A DNA stretch of 5,306 bases from contig DCAL01000117.1 in the NCBI GenBank assembly GCA_002311975.1, positions 17,866-23,171 of the forward strand, given 5' to 3'. Source of the DNA: Fidelibacterota bacterium UBA1134. Its GTDB lineage: Bacteria; Fidelibacterota; Marinisomatia; Marinisomatales; S15-B10. A program made the translations under genes and the position numbers. Positions within the stretch are counted from its first letter, which is position 1; each line of letters begins with the position of its first letter. The notes beneath the pieces were generated by a model. The model saw only the letters and a list, made by a program, of their open reading frames with translations, was not told where the DNA came from and made no database searches. Below are positions 1-5,306 of this stretch, piece after piece.

Positions 1-1259
1 GTCATGACACCGTATCCAAAATCAACGGTAAGCAAATCAGATGCCTCAATGATTCCCTCCGTATAATTGACTCCGCCGGTGATTCTCACGAACCGCTCAT
101 CGCCGCGCTTATCATTCTGGAGAAGAATCTTGGCCGCCACACTTTCAAGGTTAAAGGTTTCGTCGAAGTTTCCATCAAGAGAAGCTGTTCCGGTAATGTG
201 GGTAGATGCAGGCGAAAGCTGGAACGATGCCAAGTCCAGTTTGTTGATGAAGAGATTTAATAGGAACGCCTTGTTATTCATCAGCCTGCCCTCTGCCGTA
301 ACCTCGGAGGAACCGATTTTTACGGTAGCCCGATTCAGCAGAATCAGATCCTCCCGCCGTGTCACATCAAGGTCAACTTCACCGATGATGCCGTATGTTC
401 TCGAATCGTAGATCAGACCATCAACAGTACCGCTGATAAGATCTGTCTCCATCTGGAGCTGCAGGTCCACTGTATCCGCTCCGAGGATTGCTGCTGCATC
501 GGGCGACATGTAACGGCCTGCAATGACATTCCGCACCGTGGCATCAAGCAGTATCTCTGTGTCAGGATAGAAACCAATATGGGAACTGAAGTCAAAGCGT
601 GTTTGGTTGAAGGTACCTGTCACCTCTGTTGCGACCAGGTTGGCGGCAGACAAAGCAAACTCACCGTCAACCAACCTTAGATTGTTTTCTCCTTTAAGAT
701 CGCCAAAACGGAATTCTGAGAGCGCTATGGTCAATCCGCCGGCGCGCGTACCGACACTCCCTTCAAAGCTGAAGCTGTGCAGTGTTTCATCCTCGCCTTT
801 CCTTACTATCAGCGCCGAGCGACCTATACTCAGTTCCCGTATGCTCAGCCCGTTCCGGGACAGATCGGTGACGAAGCTCAGTTCTCCCATCTCCTTCTGA
901 GAAGTTCTTTCGATGGTGACAAGGGCGTTATCTGATCTGGCTTCTGAGACCGCCCACTTCCCTGAAAGGATTTGAGAGAGATCGAAATTGATTGTTGCGT
1001 GGTCGGTGTAGAACACGGCTGACCCGTCTGTCTTTCTGAGATACAGATTATGGACATCAATATCTGATGTCAGTTGACCTTCAATCTTTTCAATGGAGAT
1101 TCGCCAACCATTCTCCTCCAGAATACCGTCGTTGAGATAGGCAACGATTTCGCCTGTCCACCGCCCCGGTTCCAGCAGGACATACAGCGTCCCCCCGACC
1201 AGCAGGATAACTACGAGAGACAGAATGAGGACTGCCTTGTATTTTCTGGATATTTTCAT
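1..1259 (-). CDS. TamB/AsmA-like inner-membrane-anchored envelope protein, N-terminal part (gene runs off the left edge)
   Basis: I translated this frame by hand from the ATG at 1259-1257; it stays open for 419 codons to the window edge, so the C-terminus is missing. The product begins MKISRKYK, a short basic cytoplasmic end, followed by one hydrophobic segment at about residues 9-29, which fits an uncleaved signal anchor. The rest is a string of short alternating beta-strand-like segments rich in Asp, Gly, Ser and Thr, with no cysteine, as expected of a periplasmic protein. The segment after the anchor (LNDGILEENGWRISIEKIEG at about 43-62, then a strand pattern ending near residue 118) has the layout of the N-terminus of TamB/AsmA-family proteins, which span the periplasm as a beta-groove and serve outer-membrane protein assembly or phospholipid transport. 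The diagnostic C-terminal TamB domain lies outside the window, so AsmA, DUF748 or another AsmA-like family member is equally possible. An in-frame stop lies eight codons upstream of the ATG, and only a weak AGAG-type ribosome site precedes it; GTG at 1262 is an alternative start. The gene lies 92 bases after dnaK, beyond a terminator, so it is probably a separate transcription unit. Confidence 0.75.
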   Translation of the reverse strand, partial: MKISRKYKAVLILSLVVILLVGGTLYVLLEPGRWTGEIVAYLNDGILEENGWRISIEKIEGQLTSDIDVHNLYLRKTDGSAVFYTDHATINFDLSQILSGKWAVSEARSDNALVTIERTSQKEMGELSFVTDLSRNGLSIRELSIGRSALIVRKGEDETLHSFSFEGSVGTRAGGLTIALSEFRFGDLKGENNLRLVDGEFALSAANLVATEVTGTFNQTRFDFSSHIGFYPDTEILLDATVRNVIAGRYMSPDAAAILGADTVDLQLQMETDLISGTVDGLIYDSRTYGIIGEVDLDVTRREDLILLNRATVKIGSSEVTAEGRLMNNKAFLLNLFINKLDLASFQLSPASTHITGTASLDGNFDETFNLESVAAKILLQNDKRGDERFVRITGGVNYTEGIIEASDLLTVDFGYGVM

Positions 1260-1291
1260 CACTCTAAGTACAAATTTAACTTACTGAAGTT

Positions 1292-1329
1292 CCAGAAATA
1301 AGAAAGGCGGAATCTTCAGACTCCGCCTT
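1292..1329 (-). terminator. Intrinsic terminator after dnaK
   Basis: Read on the minus strand, bases 1329-1304 form an 11-bp stem (AAGGCGGAGTC pairing with GATTCCGCCTT) closed by a TGAA tetraloop. The stem includes one G-U pair that works only in the minus-strand RNA, since the plus-strand RNA would have an A-C mismatch there. It is followed by a T-rich run (TCTTATTTCT) at 1303-1294. The stem begins 22 bases after the dnaK stop codon, so it should end the dnaK transcript and insulate the TamB-like gene. The U-tract is interrupted by C and A, so read-through may not be zero. Confidence 0.85.
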
Positions 1330-1351
1330 AACGTGATTCAGGTCACTAAAG

Positions 1352-3259
1352 TCAGTCAACGACTTCGAAATCGGCATCCTCGATCTCGTCGTCTTTTGCG
1401 CCCTTCTCCTCGGTTTCCGGTTTTGTACCCTCGGCGGAAGCCTCTTCCTTCGCACTAGCATACATCTTGCTGGCTATGGCGTTCCATTCCGAATTCAGCT
1501 CATCCATAGCTTTCTTGATATCATCGTGATTACCGCCGGCGCTGGCAGTCTTTAAAACTTCCACGGAATCCGCCAGTTTCTTCTTGTCATCATCGTCTAA
1601 CTTCTCATTAAATTCCTTCAGGTTCTTTTCCGTCTGATAGACAAGTTGATCAGCCTGATTCTTAAGGTCGATCTCTTCGCGCTTCTTCTTGTCCTCGCTC
1701 TCGTGTGCCTTTGCGTCATCTACCATCTTATCAACTTCCTCAGGGCTGAGACCGCTGGACGCCTCAATATGGATGTTCTGCTCCTTACCGGTTGCTTTAT
1801 CCTTGGCAGTCACATTCAAAATCCCGTTTGCGTCGATGTCGAATGAAACTTCGATCTGAGGTATGCCGCGCGGTGCAGGAGGAATTCCTTCCAAGTGAAA
1901 TTGACCGATGGTTTTGTTATAGACCGCCATTTCTCTTTCTCCCTGCAGCACGTGAATCTCTACAGAAGTCTGATTGTCAGCTGCCGTGGAGAAGATCTGA
2001 CTCTTCTGGGTGGGGATGGTTGTGTTCCTGTCAATCAGTCTTGTGAATACACTGCCGAGAGTTTCGATGCCGAGCGAAAGGGGCGTAACATCCAGCAGCA
2101 GGATGTCCTCGACTTCCCCGCCAAGGATACCACCTTGGATACCTGCACCCATGGCCACAACCTCATCAGGGTTCACACCTTTACTGGGGTCTTTTCCAAA
2201 AATATTCTTAACCGTTTCCTGAACCTTCGGGATACGTGTTGAGCCGCCCACGAGGAGCACTTCATCTATGTCGCCGGGACTCAAGCCGGCATCTTTCATC
2301 GCCTGCTGACAGGGACCTTTCGTCCTTTCGATTAGATCATCCACCAGCTCTTCAAACTTGGCTCTCGTTAGTGACATGTTGAGGTGCTTCGGGCCTGTGG
2401 CGTCAGCCGTGATGAAGGGGAGATTCACGTCCGTCTGCTTCGAACTCGACAGTTCCTTCTTGGCTTCTTCCGCCGCTTCCTTCAGTCTCTGCAGTGCCAT
2501 GGGATCCTTGCGAAGATCAATGCCTTCACTTTTCTTAAACTCATCGGCAAGCCACTCTATCACACGCTGATCAAAATCATCACCACCCAAATGGCCGTCA
2601 CCGTTGGAAGCGTTTACCTCTATCGATTTTTCACCATCAATCTCCATAATATCGAGAATAGAAATGTCGAATGTTCCTCCTCCGAGATCGAAAACGGCAA
2701 CCTTCTGATCCTTCTGTTTATCCATCCCGTAGGCGAGGGCAGCAGCTGTCGGTTCATTGATAATCCGGCGAACCTCCAGTCCCGCGATCTTACCGGCGTC
2801 CTTGGTAGCCTGGCGCTGAGAATCATTATAATATGCCGGTACAGTGATGACGGCCTCCTTCACAGATTCACCGAGATATTCCTCGGCCGTCTGGCGAAGC
2901 TTCTGCAGAACCATGGCACTGATCTCAGGCGGGGAATAGGTCTTGCCGTCAGCAATGACTTCTACCTGACCTTTGTTTCCCTTCTTTACCTCGAAGGGTA
3001 CTTCGCCCATCTCTGTACCCACTTCATCATACTCACGTCCCATGAACCGCTTAATTGAGTAAATAGTGTTGCCGGGATTGGTGACGGCTTGCCGCTTTGC
3101 CGGCTGGCCCACCAGTCGATCGCCATCCTTTGTCATCGCCACGACCGAAGGTGTTGTCCTCCCTCCTTCGGGATTGGTTATCACTTTCGGCTCACCACCT
3201 TCCATCACGGCAACGCATGAGTTTGTCGTGCCTAAGTCAATACCAATAATCTTCGACAT
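1352..3259 (-). CDS. dnaK: Hsp70 chaperone DnaK, complete
   Basis: This is the cytoplasmic ATP-dependent Hsp70 chaperone, which binds exposed hydrophobic peptides and works with DnaJ and GrpE. The 635 residues match the usual bacterial length. The nucleotide-binding domain (about 1-380) shows phosphate loop 1 IDLGTTNS (7-14), catalytic Lys70 in SIKRFMG, TVPAYYND (139-146), phosphate loop 2 VFDLGGGTFD (189-198) and adenosine motif VGGSTRIP (337-344). The interdomain linker is near DILLLDVTPLSLG (385-397); the substrate-binding beta domain follows to about 500, then the helical lid. The acidic tail ends DADFEVVD, close to the usual EEVD-like end. Residues about 75-100 hold the subdomain insert found in Gram-negative DnaKs and missing from Firmicutes. 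ATG is chosen because the product starts MSKIIGIDLG, as DnaKs do, and AAGGAGGA lies nine bases upstream; the stop is TGA. The gene follows clpC by 135 bases with no visible terminator between, and ends at its own terminator. No grpE or dnaJ is adjacent. No key residue is missing. Confidence 0.99.
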   Translation of the reverse strand: MSKIIGIDLGTTNSCVAVMEGGEPKVITNPEGGRTTPSVVAMTKDGDRLVGQPAKRQAVTNPGNTIYSIKRFMGREYDEVGTEMGEVPFEVKKGNKGQVEVIADGKTYSPPEISAMVLQKLRQTAEEYLGESVKEAVITVPAYYNDSQRQATKDAGKIAGLEVRRIINEPTAAALAYGMDKQKDQKVAVFDLGGGTFDISILDIMEIDGEKSIEVNASNGDGHLGGDDFDQRVIEWLADEFKKSEGIDLRKDPMALQRLKEAAEEAKKELSSSKQTDVNLPFITADATGPKHLNMSLTRAKFEELVDDLIERTKGPCQQAMKDAGLSPGDIDEVLLVGGSTRIPKVQETVKNIFGKDPSKGVNPDEVVAMGAGIQGGILGGEVEDILLLDVTPLSLGIETLGSVFTRLIDRNTTIPTQKSQIFSTAADNQTSVEIHVLQGEREMAVYNKTIGQFHLEGIPPAPRGIPQIEVSFDIDANGILNVTAKDKATGKEQNIHIEASSGLSPEEVDKMVDDAKAHESEDKKKREEIDLKNQADQLVYQTEKNLKEFNEKLDDDDKKKLADSVEVLKTASAGGNHDDIKKAMDELNSEWNAIASKMYASAKEEASAEGTKPETEEKGAKDDEIEDADFEVVD

Positions 3260-3268
3260 TGAATTATA

Positions 3269-3276
3269 TCCTCCTT
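3269..3276 (-). promoter_or_regulatory. Shine-Dalgarno sequence of dnaK
   Basis: On the minus strand AAGGAGGA ends nine bases before the dnaK ATG at 3259. This near-perfect match to the 16S anti-Shine-Dalgarno sequence fixes the start codon and suggests efficient translation initiation. The TATAAT that follows it directly (3267-3262) lies between the ribosome site and the start codon, so it is not the dnaK promoter. Confidence 0.9.
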
Positions 3277-3317
3277 CTTAGCTCATTACAAGTAAACACG
3301 AGAATCTTCCATTTCAT

Positions 3318-3378
3318 CCCTATTATTAGCAATAGTCATGCCATAAGCCATATCACGCACATATGACACATAATAGGG
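3318..3378. repeat. Nested inverted repeat in the clpC-dnaK gap
   Basis: Plus-strand CCCTATTAT (3318-3326) and ATAATAGGG (3370-3378) are perfect 9-bp inverted arms separated by 43 bases. Inside them GTCAT (3335-3339) and ATGAC (3363-3367) form a second, 5-bp inverted pair. An alternative small hairpin CATAT/ATATG (3349-3353 with 3361-3365) and a near-perfect 7-bp tandem repeat, GCCATAA then GCCATAT (3340-3353), are also present. The arms lie about 60 to 120 bases upstream of the dnaK start. No U-tract follows on the minus strand, so this does not look like a clpC terminator. It could be a two-site operator or a structured leader; in AT-rich sequence chance is also possible. Confidence 0.45.
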
Positions 3379-3394
3379 TATATTGTGGCTGTTC

Positions 3395-5306
3395 TTAGGA
3401 CTTGCTGTCAGACTTCGTGGTGCGCTTCGAAGTCGACGATTTGCGGGGGCGGGGCGGATTCTTGCGGGCTGCGGCCGTCATTTTTCTGAAAACAAATGAT
3501 CTTCCCCTGACATCAATTCTTATGCGATCGCCTTCCGAGAATCGGCCCTCCAGTATCTTCACTGATAGAGGCCCTTCCAGCGATGTCTGGATTTCTCTCC
3601 GCATCGGTCTTGCACCAAATTCGCTACTGAACCCGCGCTCAAGAAGGAAATCTCTTGCCTTGGCCGAAATCGTCATTCTCATCTTCTTGGCGGCAAGATT
3701 GTTCCGTAGATCTCTGAGTTGAAGATCGATAATCTTGTGGACGCTTTCTCTCGAAAGGGGCCGAAAGACGATTGTCTCATCGATCCTGTTGACGAATTCC
3801 GGATTGAATATGTCTTTCACTTCTTCCAGCACTCTCGTTTGCATCGCTTCATATTCATTAGTCGCCGAAGTCTCCCCGAATCCGTACGTCCCGACCTTGC
3901 CGAATCCTTTCGTGCCTATATTGGAAGTCATGATGATGATGGTATTTCTGAAATCAACCCTTCTCCCCATGCTGTCAGTCAGCACACCTTCATCAAGAAG
4001 CTGCAACAGAATACCAAAAACATCGTGATGAGCTTTTTCGATCTCATCGAATAAGACAACAGAATAAGGATTTCTTTTTATCCGCTCTGTAAGTTCACCC
4101 CCCTCTTCAAATCCCACATATCCGGGAGGAGCGCCGATAAGGCGGGAGACAGCAAACCGTTCCATGTACTCCGACATATCGATTTTCAAGAGTGCCTCAT
4201 CGCGGGAGAAGAGGTACCTTGCCAGCACCTTTGCCATTTCCGTCTTTCCCACGCCTGTCGGTCCGAGGAACAGAAACGCACCGATAGGCCGCTTGGGATC
4301 CTTCAGTCCTGCTCTTGTCCTCTGGATCGACTTGGTCAAGACTTCAATGGCTTCCTCCTGACCGATAATATCATCTCCCAAATTGTGCTTCATCTTCAGG
4401 AGCTTTTGCGACTCGGTTGCCGCTACTTGAGAAATGGGGATTCCAGTCATCATGGAGACCACATCAGCGATATCTTCTTCACTCACAACCGGAGCGTTTT
4501 TCCTCTCATCCTTCGTCCACGACTTCTGTGCCTTCTCCAGTGCCTTCACCAACGTCCGTTCACTATCGCGCAGACTGGCCGCTTTCTCAAATTTCTGACT
4601 GAGAACAACAGCATCCTTTTCGGCTCGAATCTTTTCGATTTCCAACTCCAATTCAACGATATCATCCGGCACGTTTACGTTGAGCATATGCATACGGGCA
4701 CCGGCTTCATCCAGGACATCGATAGCTTTGTCCGGAAGATACCTGTCAGTCACATAGCGATGACTCAGTTCGACACAGGCATCTATGGCTGCATCGTCGT
4801 ATTTGACACTGTGATGCCTCTCATATCTGCCCTGCAGTCCCTTCAGAATTTGAACAGATTCTTCCATAGTCGGCGGCGCAACTACAATCTTCTGAAACCG
4901 TCGTTCCAAGGCGCCGTCTTTTTCGACATACTTACGGTACTCATCCAGAGTCGTGGCGCCGACGCAATGGATATCACCGCGTGCGAGAGCCGGCTTAAAC
5001 ATGTTGGATGCGTCAATAGAGCCCGAAGCGCTTCCCGCGCCCACAAGAGTGTGTAACTCATCAATGAAGAGAATTATGCTTGCCGACGCCTCCAATTCAG
5101 CCATGATAGCTTTCATTCTTTCTTCGAACTGACCGCGATATTTTGTGCCAGCTACTATACCAGCGAGATCGATGGCGACAATCCGTTTGCCGTGAAGGAG
5201 CCTCGGTACGTCACGGTCCACTATTCTTTGTGCAAGACCTTCGGCGATAGCCGTCTTGCCGACACCGGGCTCACCGATCAGGACGGGGTTGTTCTTGGTC
5301 TTGCGG
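3395..5306 (-). CDS. clpC: ClpC-type AAA+ unfoldase, C-terminal three quarters (5' end outside the window)
   Basis: ClpC forms a hexameric cytoplasmic ring that unfolds proteins and threads them into the ClpP protease. The frame is open from the right edge to TAA at 3397-3395; 636 residues are visible. The GTG at 5221 is only an internal Val, because the frame upstream of it encodes the first Walker A motif. In fragment numbering: GEPGVGKT (11-18), pore loop KYRG (Tyr56), Walker B ILFIDE (78-83) and LERRF arginines (135-136) make the first ATPase domain. A UVR-like segment FEKAASLRDSE (about 239-249) replaces the long coiled coil of ClpB, which is why I call ClpC. The second ATPase domain has GPTGVGKT (348-355), pore loop GYVG (Tyr396), Walker B VVLFDE (416-421), sensor MTSN (Asn462), NRIDE (Arg507) and sensor-2 GARP (564-567). 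The ClpP-docking loop reads YGF (474-476) where Bacillus ClpC has VGF. The last 28 or so residues form a Lys/Arg/Ser-rich tail. Roughly 200 N-terminal residues (the Clp N-domain repeats) are missing because of the window edge. Confidence 0.97.
   Translation of the reverse strand, partial: RKTKNNPVLIGEPGVGKTAIAEGLAQRIVDRDVPRLLHGKRIVAIDLAGIVAGTKYRGQFEERMKAIMAELEASASIILFIDELHTLVGAGSASGSIDASNMFKPALARGDIHCVGATTLDEYRKYVEKDGALERRFQKIVVAPPTMEESVQILKGLQGRYERHHSVKYDDAAIDACVELSHRYVTDRYLPDKAIDVLDEAGARMHMLNVNVPDDIVELELEIEKIRAEKDAVVLSQKFEKAASLRDSERTLVKALEKAQKSWTKDERKNAPVVSEEDIADVVSMMTGIPISQVAATESQKLLKMKHNLGDDIIGQEEAIEVLTKSIQRTRAGLKDPKRPIGAFLFLGPTGVGKTEMAKVLARYLFSRDEALLKIDMSEYMERFAVSRLIGAPPGYVGFEEGGELTERIKRNPYSVVLFDEIEKAHHDVFGILLQLLDEGVLTDSMGRRVDFRNTIIIMTSNIGTKGFGKVGTYGFGETSATNEYEAMQTRVLEEVKDIFNPEFVNRIDETIVFRPLSRESVHKIIDLQLRDLRNNLAAKKMRMTISAKARDFLLERGFSSEFGARPMRREIQTSLEGPLSVKILEGRFSEGDRIRIDVRGRSFVFRKMTAAARKNPPRPRKSSTSKRTTKSDSKS

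Noticed and set aside
67..900. Plus-strand frames at 67-411 and 607-900, and minus-strand frames at 413-595 and 878-1060
   Set aside because: All lie within the continuous 419-codon minus-strand TamB/AsmA-like frame, which has a membrane anchor and beta-repeat character that the others lack.
2384..3058. Long plus-strand open frame (224 codons) opposite dnaK, plus shorter ones at 1895-2242 and 2010-2222
   Set aside because: Long antisense frames opposite dnaK are a well-known by-product of its codon usage. The translation shows no family resemblance and no supporting ribosome site, and the minus strand is certainly DnaK.
3221..3221. Apparent start of clpC at an internal GTG near 5221
   Set aside because: The position meant is 5221. 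The frame continues upstream without a stop and encodes GEPGVGKT, the first Walker A motif, so the GTG is an internal Val and the gene simply enters from the right edge.
3260..3394. CIRCE operator for HrcA
   Set aside because: I read both strands of the gap and found no TTAGCACTC/GAGTGCTAA arms with 9-base spacing.
3365..3410. Sigma-32-like heat-shock promoter (CCCTATTAT as a -10 box) or a sigma-70 promoter for dnaK
   Set aside because: The possible -35 partner upstream (TAAGAA) matches CTTGAA at only about three of six positions, and TTGCTA with GAAGAT at 17-base spacing is also weak. None is good enough to annotate.
4385..5056. Plus-strand open frame of 223 codons opposite clpC
   Set aside because: It is a shadow of the strongly conserved ClpC frame and has no recognisable domain of its own.
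1..5306. CRISPR array, tRNA or rRNA genes, insertion sequences, phage or defence genes
   Set aside because: Nearly the whole window is occupied by three conserved housekeeping-type genes. No spaced direct-repeat array, cloverleaf, transposase or terminal inverted repeat was seen.

Overview
The window is a compact, ordinary-looking chromosomal segment from a diderm (Gram-negative-type) bacterium. All three genes read right to left on the minus strand, in the transcriptional order clpC, then dnaK, then a TamB/AsmA-like envelope gene. The lineage can only be inferred. DnaK carries the N-terminal insert seen in Gram-negative DnaKs, the third gene looks like an inner-membrane-anchored TamB-type protein, and the AAA+ unfoldase is ClpC (UVR-type middle segment) rather than the ClpA usual in Gammaproteobacteria. 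Together with a roughly balanced base composition this fits an FCB-type or related phylum (Bacteroidetes/Chlorobi/Marinimicrobia-like), but no species can be named from the sequence alone.

Layout from right to left: 5306-3395 is clpC, missing its N-terminal domain because the gene enters from outside the window. 3394-3260 is a short AT-rich gap with a nested inverted repeat and, next to dnaK, a strong Shine-Dalgarno sequence. 3259-1352 is a complete dnaK of 635 codons. 1351-1260 is a short gap with a strong intrinsic terminator for dnaK. 1259-1 is the first 419 codons of a TamB/AsmA-like gene that runs out of the left edge; it is open from a convincing start to the window boundary. There is no gene-free stretch longer than about 135 bases.

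Functionally, clpC and dnaK are both ATP-driven protein quality-control machines: ClpC unfolds substrates for ClpP, and DnaK refolds or holds them. They are codirectional with no terminator visible between them, so part of the dnaK message may come from clpC read-through. The TamB-like gene lies beyond a good terminator, so it is probably a separate unit concerned with outer-membrane assembly or lipid transport. No grpE, dnaJ or hrcA and no CIRCE operator is visible beside dnaK.

I did not find a new biological system here. The most interesting unexplained element is the nested inverted repeat in the clpC-dnaK gap. The variant ClpP-docking tripeptide and the basic tail of ClpC are minor points of interest.
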